Assembly (NCBI RefSeq): GCF_030149515.1
Contig: NZ_JASBRI010000013.1
Location: 145,094 to 209,093, forward strand
Reading direction: 5' to 3'
Source: Maricaulis sp.
Lineage (GTDB): Bacteria; Pseudomonadota; Alphaproteobacteria; Caulobacterales; Maricaulaceae
Length of the DNA stretch: 64,000 bases
Below are positions 16,976 to 24,995 of this stretch, piece by piece (position 1 is the stretch's first letter; each line of letters opens with the position of its first letter). Both the position numbers and the translations under genes were made by a program. The notes below the pieces were generated by a model. That model had not been told where the DNA came from. It saw only the letters and a list, made by a program, of their open reading frames with translations, and did no database searches.

Positions 16976-17566
16976 ATGACTGACGACTTCACCTGGGTAT
17001 TGGCGAGCCATAATGCGGGCAAGATCAATGAATTGCGGGAGATTCTGGCGCCTCGCGGCATCGCCCTGAAAAGCGCTGCCGAGCTGTCCCTTCCTGAACC
17101 GGAAGAAACCGAACCGACATTCGAGGGTAATGCCGCGCTCAAGGCCGGGGCGGCCTGCCGCGCCACGGGTCTGGTCTGTCTGGCCGACGATTCCGGGCTG
17201 GCGGTCGATGCGCTGGACGGAGCGCCGGGAATCTACTCGGCGCGCTGGGCGGGCGAGCCGCGCGACTTCCGCCGCGCCATGCAGCGCGTGCACAACGAGC
17301 TGGGCGACAGTGCAGACCGTACGGCCCGCTTCGTCTGTGTGATTGCCCTCGCCCGGCCGGACGGCTCGCTGGTGCATTATCGTGGCGAGGTGACCGGCGA
17401 TATCGTCTGGCCGCCGCGCGGCGAGGGCGGGTTCGGCTATGATCCGGTTTTCCGCCCGCACGGGCATGGGCGGACCTTCGGGGAAATGAAGGCTCACGAG
17501 AAACGGGCACTGAGCCACCGGGCGCGTGCGCTCGACCTCCTGACGCGGTCGGAATTCGGACCGTGA
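16976..17566 (+). CDS. rdgB: Non-canonical purine NTP pyrophosphatase (dITP/XTP)
   Basis: RdgB hydrolyses dITP, dXTP and ITP to keep deaminated purines out of DNA and RNA. The 196-residue Ham1-family protein has the substrate motif [16 protein letters not shown], the catalytic [22 protein letters not shown] region, and [13 protein letters not shown]. The ATG at 16976 begins the conserved part; upstream in-frame ATGs fall in the operator-like region. Its stop overlaps the GTG start of hemW in GTGA, so the two are coupled. Confidence 0.95.
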   Translation: MTDDFTWVLASHNAGKINELREILAPRGIALKSAAELSLPEPEETEPTFEGNAALKAGAACRATGLVCLADDSGLAVDALDGAPGIYSARWAGEPRDFRRAMQRVHNELGDSADRTARFVCVIALARPDGSLVHYRGEVTGDIVWPPRGEGGFGYDPVFRPHGHGRTFGEMKAHEKRALSHRARALDLLTRSEFGP

Positions 17567-18711
17567 CCGGCGCAGCCCGCCTGGCGCTTGGCGATGCTCT
17601 GGGACTCTACGTCCACTGGCCCTATTGCGCGCGTATCTGCCCCTATTGCGACTTCAACGTCTACCGGCCCAAAGGGAATGACGAGACGCTGCTGGCGGCC
17701 ATACTGGACGATATGGCCCACTGGCGCACGCGCAGCGGTGCGCGCCGGCTGGTCAGCCTGCACTTCGGCGGCGGCACGCCCTCGCTGATGACGCCGGTCC
17801 AGCTGGCAGCGGTGATCGAGACGGCCGACCGGTTGTGGGGTTTCGAAACCGGTGCCGAGATCGGACTGGAAGCCAACCCCAGGGACATGGACGGGTTTGC
17901 GGACATGGCGGCAGCGGGCATCAACCGTCTGTCGCTGGGCGTGCAGAGTTTCGACGATGCGGCCCTGGCCGCCCTGGGCCGCGATCATGACAGCGTCATG
18001 GGCCAGCGCTCGATCGACGCCGCCCAGGCCGCGTTCCGGCGTGTGTCGGTCGACATGATCTATGCCCGGGCCGGTCAGGACGCGGCGGCCTGGGAGGCCG
18101 AATTGCGCCGCGCGCTGGCCACCGGTGTGGGCCACGTTTCGCCCTATCAACTGACGATCGAACCGCAAACCGCATTCGGAAAGCGCGCGGCGCGCGGCGA
18201 AAAACTGGCTGCGGCGCCGGACTTCGCGGCCGACCTCTACGAACTCACCCATGCGGTCTGCGAGGCGGAAGGCCTGGCGGCCTACGAAATCTCCAATCAC
18301 GCCCGCACCCCCGGCGACCGGTCGGTGCACAACCGGCTCTACTGGGCGGGCGGAGACTGGATCGGGGTCGGGCCCGGTGCTCATGGCCGGATCGGCCGGG
18401 CTGCCGCCGGCGGCCGGCTGGCGACCGAGGCACACCGGCGTCCGCGCGACTATATCGATGCCGATCCGCGCTATACGGCCGAGACGCTGGGCGCGGCGGA
18501 CGAAGGGGCGGAACGCATATTGATGGGCATGCGCGTGGCTGACGGGCTGGATCTTGTCCATCTCGAAGCGGCGACGGGCGCCGGCGTCGACCCCGGCGGT
18601 CTCGCGCGGATGAGCCGGCAGGGGTTCGTCGAACAGGACGGCACCCACATCCGCCTGACACGCGAAGGCCGGCTCCTGGCCGACGGCGTCTCGGGCGAAC
18701 TCGTGCCCTAG
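17563..18711 (+). CDS. hemW: Radical SAM heme chaperone HemW
   Basis: HemW is a radical SAM protein that binds heme; it was earlier annotated as an oxygen-independent coproporphyrinogen oxidase. The 382 residues have [16 protein letters not shown], whose CxxxCxxC binds the 4Fe-4S cluster. They also contain the FGGGTPSL motif, [10 protein letters not shown] and the HemN C-terminal domain. The start is a GTG overlapping the rdgB stop. The stop shares the palindrome CTAG with the stop of the convergent lipoprotein gene, so the two genes overlap by 4 bp. Confidence 0.93.
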   Translation: MTGAARLALGDALGLYVHWPYCARICPYCDFNVYRPKGNDETLLAAILDDMAHWRTRSGARRLVSLHFGGGTPSLMTPVQLAAVIETADRLWGFETGAEIGLEANPRDMDGFADMAAAGINRLSLGVQSFDDAALAALGRDHDSVMGQRSIDAAQAAFRRVSVDMIYARAGQDAAAWEAELRRALATGVGHVSPYQLTIEPQTAFGKRAARGEKLAAAPDFAADLYELTHAVCEAEGLAAYEISNHARTPGDRSVHNRLYWAGGDWIGVGPGAHGRIGRAAAGGRLATEAHRRPRDYIDADPRYTAETLGAADEGAERILMGMRVADGLDLVHLEAATGAGVDPGGLARMSRQGFVEQDGTHIRLTREGRLLADGVSGELVP

Positions 18712-20006
18712 AAGGCCTGCGGCTCGAAAGTCTGGGGCGCCGGCTCGAGTTCGCGCAGGCCGCGCGGCTGGATCTCGTAGATCGCCAGGCCGCGTTCGAT
18801 CAGCCCGTCCTCGCGGAAGCGGAACAGGCCGTCCGCGCCCAGAAAGCCCTGCTCTTCCTCGATCGCCTCGCGGGAGAAGCCACGCTCCCCGCCATCCATG
18901 TGTGCGGCAAGCGCCATGGCGTCATAGGCCAGGCTGGCAATGCGAGACGGTGCGCTGCCGTAGGTGTCCTCATAGGCAGTCTCGAACCGTTCACGCGCAT
19001 CGCGGTCGGGGCCGGCAAACCAGCCTCCGTGCAGGGCCGGTTCGCGCAGCAATTCCGGATCGTCCCACAGGCCGGTGCCAAGGAACCGGACGACCAGCGG
19101 GTCGACATTCTGCGAGATCAGGAGCGGGCCGAGTGCGCGCAGCCGGGTTCCGCCCTCCGGCAGGATGACGGCCTGGAAAGGGGCTTCCGGATCGGGCACC
19201 CATTCGCTCCGGCGCAGCTCAAGGGCGTCCTCCGGCGTCAGTGGTTCGAACACGCCCTCAGCCAGCCGGGCCGAGGCGCGCGCCATGGCCTCCACATCGC
19301 CGGTGTAGAAGGCTTCCGCCGCGACAAACCCGCCGGTCAGTGCCGAGGTGTTCTCCAGGGCATTGTAGACGGCCACGCCGTACCGGTCCTGGGGACCGAG
19401 ATAGGCGTAGCGCTGGACGCCCTGGCGCGAGGCGTATTCGACGATCCGCTCGACCTCGATCTCGGGCGGAAAACTCAACAGATAGACGCCATCGCCGGCG
19501 ACGGCCGTATCCGTGGTGAAGGCGATCACGGGGATATCCGCCTGGCGCGCGACATTGGCGGCCGAGGCCACAGCCGGTCCGAACAGCGGTCCGATGATCA
19601 GGTCGGCCCCGTCCTCGGCTGCGGCCATGGCGGCCGAGCGGGCGCCCTCGGGCGTGCCCTGTGTGTCCTTGGGGATCATCAGGAGATTGCCGCCGGCGCG
19701 TTCGAACAGGGCCAGTTCGGCGGCGCGCAGAAGGCGCAGGGCCTCGGCGCGCGCGCCGGAATTCTCGGCCGAGAAAGGCAGCAGCACGGCCACACGGGCA
19801 ATATCCCGGTCAGCCATATGCGGCGGGATCAATCCGGTTTCGACCGGCTCTTCAGGCGCTTCCGGTTCCGGCTTGGGTTCGGGTTCGGGCTCCTCGACCG
19901 GCAGGGTCGGAGCAGGCGGTGCCGGTTCGGGCGTTGTACTGCAGGCCGCCGCCAGGGCCGCCAGGCCGATGACGGCGAGGCAGCGCGGCCGTACGCTTTG
20001 TGCCAT
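18708..20006 (-). CDS. Penicillin-binding protein activator (LpoA-like lipoprotein)
   Basis: The 432-residue protein has a lipoprotein signal ending in LAALAAACSTT. A Pro/Glu-rich linker (EEPEPEPKPEPEAPEEP) suited to crossing the periplasm follows, then a periplasmic-binding-protein-like fold (VAVLLPFSAENSGARAEALRLLRAAELALF, DLIIGPLFGPAV, IPVIAFTTD). LpoA-type lipoproteins stimulate PBP1A in peptidoglycan synthesis. In alphaproteobacteria this family sits divergently beside rsmI, as here. The ATG at 20006 fits the lipobox; a longer frame from 20051 would hide it. It lacks the long N-terminal TPR domain of E. coli LpoA, judging by length. Confidence 0.88.
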   Translation of the reverse strand: MAQSVRPRCLAVIGLAALAAACSTTPEPAPPAPTLPVEEPEPEPKPEPEAPEEPVETGLIPPHMADRDIARVAVLLPFSAENSGARAEALRLLRAAELALFERAGGNLLMIPKDTQGTPEGARSAAMAAAEDGADLIIGPLFGPAVASAANVARQADIPVIAFTTDTAVAGDGVYLLSFPPEIEVERIVEYASRQGVQRYAYLGPQDRYGVAVYNALENTSALTGGFVAAEAFYTGDVEAMARASARLAEGVFEPLTPEDALELRRSEWVPDPEAPFQAVILPEGGTRLRALGPLLISQNVDPLVVRFLGTGLWDDPELLREPALHGGWFAGPDRDARERFETAYEDTYGSAPSRIASLAYDAMALAAHMDGGERGFSREAIEEEQGFLGADGLFRFREDGLIERGLAIYEIQPRGLRELEPAPQTFEPQAF

Positions 20007-20037
20007 GTTGCAAGGATAAGCGGCAAAACGCGAAAGA

Positions 20038-20949
20038 ATGACTGAAAGCATGACCGGAACACCCAGTGAAATCCCCGGCGAAGCTAGCCGCCAGGGCCCG
20101 AAGGGGCAAGCGCCCGGACCGGGTCTCTACCTGGTCTCAACGCCGATCGGCAATCTGCGCGACATCACCCTGCGGGCGCTGGACGTTCTGGCCGGCGTGG
20201 ATCGCATACTGGCCGAGGATACGCGGGTGACCCGCCGGCTGCTGGATGCCTATGGCATCCGGGCCGAGTTGCAGGCCTATCACGACCACAATGGCGAACA
20301 GGTGCGCCCGCAGATCCTGGACGATCTGGACGCCGGCGCCTCGCTGGCCCTGGTCTCTGACGCGGGAACGCCGCTGGTCTCCGATCCCGGTTTCAAACTG
20401 GTACGCGAGGCCGTCCAGCGCGGCTGCCATGTCGTCGCGATCCCGGGCGCCTCCGCCGTACTGACGGCTCTGGCCATCGCCGGCCTGCCCACCGACAGTT
20501 TCACCTTCGCGGGCTTTCCGCCGCAAAAGACCGGTCCGCGCGAAGCCTGGCTGGAGACCTATCGCCATGTGCCGGGATCGCTGGTGATCTATGAGGGTAC
20601 GTCGCGGCTGCCGGCGGCCCTGACCAGCATGGCCGGGATTCTCGGCGGCGATCGTCCCGCGGCGGTCTGCCGCGAACTCACCAAGCTGCACGAGGAGGCG
20701 CGGCGCGGCACACTGGCCGAGCTCGCGGCGCACTATGAAGAGGCCGGACCGCCGCGCGGGGAAGTGGTGATCGTGGTCGGCCCGGCCGCTGCGGACGACT
20801 GGGATGCAGCGCGGATCGACAAGGCGCTGGAAACGGTGCTCGGCGAAATGCGCATCAAGGACGCTGCGGCCGAGGTGGCGGCGGTGTCCGGCTGGTCGCG
20901 GCGGGATGTCTATGCCCGGGCCCTGGCGCTGAAAGGCGGGGCGGCTTGA
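20038..20949 (+). CDS. rsmI: 16S rRNA (cytidine-1402-2'-O)-methyltransferase RsmI
   Basis: RsmI methylates the ribose of C1402 in the ribosomal P site. The 303-residue protein has the tetrapyrrole-methylase fold signatures GLYLVSTPIGNLRDITLRAL, AEDTRVTRRLL, LVSDAGTPLVSDPG and VVAIPGASAVLTAL. It starts at the ATG at 20038 or at 20050, because the 30-residue head is poorly conserved. It is divergent from the PBP activator with about 30 bp between starts, so their promoters must overlap. Its TGA overlaps the TTG start of yraN. Confidence 0.95.
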   Translation: MTESMTGTPSEIPGEASRQGPKGQAPGPGLYLVSTPIGNLRDITLRALDVLAGVDRILAEDTRVTRRLLDAYGIRAELQAYHDHNGEQVRPQILDDLDAGASLALVSDAGTPLVSDPGFKLVREAVQRGCHVVAIPGASAVLTALAIAGLPTDSFTFAGFPPQKTGPREAWLETYRHVPGSLVIYEGTSRLPAALTSMAGILGGDRPAAVCRELTKLHEEARRGTLAELAAHYEEAGPPRGEVVIVVGPAAADDWDAARIDKALETVLGEMRIKDAAAEVAAVSGWSRRDVYARALALKGGAA

Positions 20950-21329
20950 GCCGGAAGCGGCAGGCCGCGGAGGCGCGCGGCCGCTGGGCCGAATACCTGG
21001 CCATGACCTGGCTGGCGGCCAAGGGCTACCACCTGCTCGATCGCCGCGCCCGCACGCCGGCGGGCGAGATCGATCTCGTGGCCCGGCGCGGGGAATACCT
21101 CGTCTTTGTCGAGGTGAAGGCGCGAGCCCGGCTGGCCGATGCCGCCCGGGCGATCGGGCCGCGTCAGCGCGGCCGTATCGTACGTGCCGCCAGCCTGTGG
21201 ATGGCGCGGCACGAGCGCTTTCGCATGCTGTATCCGCGTTATGACCTGTTTCTGGTCGCGCCGGGGCGCCTGCCGGTGCATCATCGTGCCGCCTGGATAC
21301 CGGACGACGGCGCGGCCGATCTGCTGTGA
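20946..21329 (+). CDS. YraN family protein (UPF0102, endonuclease-like fold)
   Basis: The 127 residues contain the UPF0102 pattern: RWAEYLAMTWLAAKGYHLLDRRAR, then GEIDLVARRGEYLVFVEVKAR with the D-ExK nuclease-like triad, and RYDLFLVAPGRLPVHHRAAW. The fold is that of Holliday-junction resolvase-like nucleases, but the cellular role is not established. It starts at TTG, overlapping the rsmI stop (TTGA), so translation is coupled to rsmI, its usual neighbour. Confidence 0.92.
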   Translation: MSRKRQAAEARGRWAEYLAMTWLAAKGYHLLDRRARTPAGEIDLVARRGEYLVFVEVKARARLADAARAIGPRQRGRIVRAASLWMARHERFRMLYPRYDLFLVAPGRLPVHHRAAWIPDDGAADLL

Positions 21330-21414
21330 TCGGCGCCGGCGGCGGAACCGGGGGCTGGTACCGCGCGTCCTGTAGCGTAGTGTTCGCGGGGGTGCGATTC
21401 GACAGGAGAGTGTG

Positions 21415-22080
21415 ATGATCCGCCTGCTTTGCCTTCCGGTTCTGCTCGCCGCGCTGACGGCATGTTCGACGGTGCTGCCGGAACGATCGATCGGACGCTC
21501 CTTCGACGACACCAATGCTTCGGTCGCGATCAAGTCCGCCATGCTGCGTGAGGAGGGGTTCGCGCTCGGCGGGGTGGATGTGGAAGTAACCGAGGGGATT
21601 GCCCTCCTGACCGGCCGTGTGCCGCGCGAGGACGACCGGCTGATGGCGGAATGCATCGCCTGGTCGTCCGTGGCCGTGCGCAATGTTGCCAACGAGCTGG
21701 AGGTCGGTCCGGGACAGGGGTTCCGCGACCGCGCCCGGGACGGTCAGATCACCGCCCGCGTCAATGCCCGCCTGGTCTCCGACCGCAATGTCCGCTCGAT
21801 CAATTTCAACGTCGAGACCCGTGATGGCCGGGTCTACCTGTTGGGCGTGGCACGCAATCGTGGCGAGCTCGAGCGGGCCACGACCCATGCCTCGCTGGTA
21901 GATGGCGTGGACGAGGTGATATCCTATGTCCGCGTCGCCGGCATGCCGAGCAATCTGCCGGCCCGGGGCGAGCGCCGTGCCGAGGCGTGTGCGGGCCAGG
22001 CCATGCCGGGGCTTGACCCTCTGGCGCAAACCCCTAACTCCGGTCCGCAATTGCTGGGTGGCCCGGAGACGTCCCAATGA
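21415..22080 (+). CDS. BON-domain lipoprotein
   Basis: The 221-residue protein has a lipoprotein signal (LPVLLAALTAC, lipidated Cys near residue 16). Two BON domains follow, at about residues 35-100 and 112-180 (SAMLREEGFALGGVDVEVTEGIALLTGRV and VNARLVSDRNVRSINFNVETRDGRVYLLG). BON proteins such as OsmY and DolP associate with phospholipid membranes and support outer-membrane integrity; DolP also has a lipid anchor and two BON domains. ACAGGAG precedes the ATG at 21415. It overlaps gshB in ATGA. Confidence 0.88.
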   Translation: MIRLLCLPVLLAALTACSTVLPERSIGRSFDDTNASVAIKSAMLREEGFALGGVDVEVTEGIALLTGRVPREDDRLMAECIAWSSVAVRNVANELEVGPGQGFRDRARDGQITARVNARLVSDRNVRSINFNVETRDGRVYLLGVARNRGELERATTHASLVDGVDEVISYVRVAGMPSNLPARGERRAEACAGQAMPGLDPLAQTPNSGPQLLGGPETSQ

Positions 22081-23024
22081 GCCTGCGCGTAGCGGTCCAG
22101 ATGGACCCGGTCGAAGACGTGAATGTCGATGCCGACACGACATTCGCCCTGATGGAGGAGGCGCAGGCACGCGGGGCGGAGTTGTATGTCTACCAGCCCG
22201 AACAGCTGGCCTGGCTGCAGGGCCGTGTACTGGCCCGGGCCCGGCCGGTGCGGGTGAAGCACGTCCAGGGCGAACATGCCGATCTGGGCGACCCGGTCAT
22301 GCTGGATCTGGCCGAGGATGTCGATGTGGTTCTGATGCGTCAGGATCCGCCCTTCGACATGGCCTATGTGACCGCGGCGCATATTCTCGAGGCGCTGAAG
22401 GGGCGGACGCTGGTGCTCAACGACCCGCATTGGGTGCGGTCGAGCCCGGAAAAGATCCTGCCGCTGATATTCCCGGACCTCGTCCCGCCCACGCTGATCA
22501 CCCGCGACATCGCCGCTCTCAAAGCGTTTCGCGATACCCATTCCGACATCATCGTCAAACCTCTCTACGGGGCCGGCGGGGCCGGCGTGTTCCGGCTCAA
22601 GCCGGGTGACGGCAATTTCGCTGCGTTGCTGGAAATGTTCTTCGCCAGCTCCCGGGAACCGGTGGTGGCCCAAGCCTTCCTGCCGGCGGTGTCCATGGGG
22701 GACAAGCGTGTCCTGCTTGTGGATGGCGAGCCGGTCGGGGCGATCAACCGCGTGCCGCAAAAGGGCGAGACGCGCTCCAACATGCATGTGGGCGGCCGTG
22801 CAGAGCCCAGCGAGCTGGACGCCACCGACAAGGCCATCTGTGCGGCCATCGGCCCGCTCCTGCGCGAGCGCGGCCTGGTCCTCGTCGGCATCGACGTGAT
22901 TGGCGGCAAACTAACAGAGATCAATGTCACCTCGCCCACCGGCGTGCAGGAACTCAGACGCTTTTCCGGTGTCGATGCCTGCGCGGCTTTCTGGGACAGC
23001 GTGGACCGTCGCCTGGAACCCTAG
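22077..23024 (+). CDS. gshB: Glutathione synthetase
   Basis: GshB ligates glycine to gamma-glutamylcysteine with ATP. The 315 residues match the family: VAVQMDPVEDVNVDADTTFALM, VLMRQDPPFDMAYVTAAHILE, the ATP-grasp region DIIVKPLYGAGGAGVF, and the metal-binding C-terminal INVTSPTGVQELRRFSG. It overlaps the BON lipoprotein by 4 bp. This gives the cell glutathione for the glyoxalase encoded near the left edge of the window. Confidence 0.97.
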   Translation: MSLRVAVQMDPVEDVNVDADTTFALMEEAQARGAELYVYQPEQLAWLQGRVLARARPVRVKHVQGEHADLGDPVMLDLAEDVDVVLMRQDPPFDMAYVTAAHILEALKGRTLVLNDPHWVRSSPEKILPLIFPDLVPPTLITRDIAALKAFRDTHSDIIVKPLYGAGGAGVFRLKPGDGNFAALLEMFFASSREPVVAQAFLPAVSMGDKRVLLVDGEPVGAINRVPQKGETRSNMHVGGRAEPSELDATDKAICAAIGPLLRERGLVLVGIDVIGGKLTEINVTSPTGVQELRRFSGVDACAAFWDSVDRRLEP

Positions 23025-23057
23025 CACAAATACACGCTTGACGTGTTGTTCCATATC

Positions 23058-23072
23058 GTTCAGTATTTGTTC
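23058..23072 (+). promoter_or_regulatory. LexA-type SOS box upstream of comM
   Basis: GTTC at 23058-23061 and GTTC at 23069-23072 are separated by exactly seven bases, the direct-repeat operator GTTC-N7-GTTC recognised by alphaproteobacterial LexA. A third GTTC at 23048-23051 precedes at a spacing of six. A possible -35 (TTGACG, 23038-23043) places the box over the -10 region. The box lies 162 bp before the comM start in a 209-bp gap that otherwise shows no gene. Confidence 0.65.
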
Positions 23073-23233
23073 CCTATATGATCCATAAGGCGGTGCGGCC
23101 TGTGGAAAACCCAATGCTGACCGGCATTTAGGATTCGGGGCGTGCCATTGCGCCGAACTGTCCGCGACCGGTGGCAATGGGCCACGAAGCGGCTGCACAT
23201 TGATTCAAACAGGCGGTATGGCAGGAGGAATTC

Positions 23234-24769
23234 ATGGCGGCCCGCACAACCTCCGTGGCCTTCGAGGGGGCCGAGGCCCGCATCGTTGATGTGCAAGTGC
23301 AGGTTGCGGCCGGTCAGCAGCCGATATTCTCCGTGGTCGGACTTGGCGACAAGGCGGTAACCGAGAGCCGGGAACGGGTCCGGGCGGCGTTTGCGGCGCT
23401 GGGGCTTTCGCTGCCCTCGAAACGTCTGATCGTCAACCTGGCCCCGGCCGACCGGCCCAAGGAGGGCTCGCATTTCGACCTGCCCATCGCTGTGGCGGTG
23501 CTGGCCGAGATGGGCATCCTTCCCAAGGATGCGGCGGAAGAACATCTGGTCTTCGGCGAGCTGGGGGCCGATGCCCGCATCCGTCCCGCACCGGGCGCCC
23601 TGCCCGCGGCCGTTGCGGCCAATGCGGCGCAGCTCTCGCTGATCTGTCCGGAGGCCAGCGGCGCCGAGGCGGCCTGGGCCGGGGGCGATCTGCCCATCCT
23701 GGCGCCGGGCACGCTGATCCAGCTGATCAATCATTTCAAGGGCACCCAGGTTCTGGCCCGGCCGGTGCCGGGCGAACTCGCCGAGGCTGAAGCCCTGCCC
23801 GACCTGCGTCAGGTCAAGGGCCAGGAAGGCGCCAAACGGGCGCTGGAGATTGCCGCGGCCGGGCACCACAATCTGCTGATGGTCGGCCCGCCCGGATCGG
23901 GCAAGTCGATGATGGCCGAACGCCTGCCCGGCCTGCTGCCGGCGCTGGAACCGGACGAACTGCTCGACGTGTCGATGATCCATTCGGTCGCCGGCCTGCT
24001 CGAACGCGGGCGGCTTACGCGCAGCCGGCCCTATCGGGCGCCGCACCATTCGGCCTCCATGGCGGCGATGGTGGGCGGCGGCACCAAGGCGCGCCCGGGT
24101 GAGGCGTCGCTGGCCCATCGCGGCGTGCTGTTCCTCGACGAACTGCCCGAATTCCATCCCCAGGTGCTCGACAGCCTGCGGCAGCCGCTGGAAACGGGAT
24201 CGATCACCGTGGCTAGGGCGAACGCGCATATCGCCTATCCCGCCCGGTTCCAACTGGTTGCCGCGATGAATCCCTGCCGCTGCGGCGGTGGCGGGGCGGA
24301 CGGCCGGACCTGCCGGCGTGGGCCGCGATGCGCGATCGACTACCAGGCCAGGATTTCCGGTCCGATGCTCGACCGGATCGACCTGCAGATCCATGTGCCG
24401 CCGGTTACGCCCGCGGACCTCGCCCTGCCGGCCCCGCCCGAAGGCACGGCCGAAGCGGCGACCCGTATTGCCGAGGCCCGGCGCATCCAGGCCGGACGCG
24501 GTCATCTCAACGCCCATCTGCCGACCGACATTCTCGACCATGTCGCTGCGCCCGACCGGGCCGGAGAGGCGTTGCTCAACGAGGCCGCCATGGCCCAGAA
24601 TCTCACCGCGCGCTCCTATCACCGCGTCTTGCGCGTCGCCCGCACGATTGCCGATCTGGAGGGCCAGGACGGTGTGCGCCGCATCCATATCGCCGAGGCG
24701 CTGGCCTGCCGGCGTGGACTGGCCGCGGCCACCCAGGCGGTCAGCGGTCAGGCGCTGGCGGCACAATAG
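23234..24769 (+). CDS. comM: YifB/ComM family Mg-chelatase-like AAA+ ATPase
   Basis: ComM is a hexameric helicase that promotes branch migration during natural transformation, and homologues are widespread. The 511 residues contain the N-terminal Lon-like ChlI domain, a Walker A GPPGSGKSM and Walker B GVLFLDELPEF. The cysteine-bearing insert AAMNPCRCGGGGADGRTCRRGPRC is typical of the family, as is the C-terminal domain with ARSYHRVLRVARTIADL. AGGAGG lies a few bases before the ATG. The LexA-type box upstream suggests induction by DNA damage. Confidence 0.93.
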   Translation: MAARTTSVAFEGAEARIVDVQVQVAAGQQPIFSVVGLGDKAVTESRERVRAAFAALGLSLPSKRLIVNLAPADRPKEGSHFDLPIAVAVLAEMGILPKDAAEEHLVFGELGADARIRPAPGALPAAVAANAAQLSLICPEASGAEAAWAGGDLPILAPGTLIQLINHFKGTQVLARPVPGELAEAEALPDLRQVKGQEGAKRALEIAAAGHHNLLMVGPPGSGKSMMAERLPGLLPALEPDELLDVSMIHSVAGLLERGRLTRSRPYRAPHHSASMAAMVGGGTKARPGEASLAHRGVLFLDELPEFHPQVLDSLRQPLETGSITVARANAHIAYPARFQLVAAMNPCRCGGGGADGRTCRRGPRCAIDYQARISGPMLDRIDLQIHVPPVTPADLALPAPPEGTAEAATRIAEARRIQAGRGHLNAHLPTDILDHVAAPDRAGEALLNEAAMAQNLTARSYHRVLRVARTIADLEGQDGVRRIHIAEALACRRGLAAATQAVSGQALAAQ

Positions 24770-24971
24770 GGCAGGCCTGTCCGACCCCCCCGCGGACGAT
24801 GGGCGGCGTGGCGGCGGGCCCAGCACGGCAAGCGGCGCGGTCAGGTTGGGGAGGGGGCACCGGTGCGGACGGCCAGGCGCGCGGTGTGCCGGGAATCCAC
24901 CCGGGCGCCCGGCTGTGTCGTGACCGCCGCCCGGCGCCGTGAAGGATGGTGCGTCACGACGCTTCGTTAAC

Positions 24972-24992
24972 CGGTTTTTGCTAGAAAAACCG
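24972..24992. repeat. Perfect 8-bp inverted repeat just before the hybrid kinase start
   Basis: CGGTTTTT (24972-24979) and AAAAACCG (24985-24992) flank a five-base spacer and end three bases before the ATG at 24996. An RNA hairpin here could hide the start region, or the DNA could be an operator. TTAACC just upstream resembles one half of a CtrA site, but no second half is present. The rest of the 226-bp gap after comM is GC-rich and shows nothing I can name. Confidence 0.35.
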
Positions 24993-24995
24993 TCG

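Noticed and set aside
20137..22170. 677-codon minus-strand frame opposite rsmI, yraN and the BON gene
   Set aside because: It is low-complexity Arg/Pro/Ala-rich sequence spanning three well-supported genes, so it is a shadow.
24966..24985. CtrA-like TTAACC half-site before the hybrid kinase gene
   Set aside because: The second TTAA at the required spacing of seven bases is missing.
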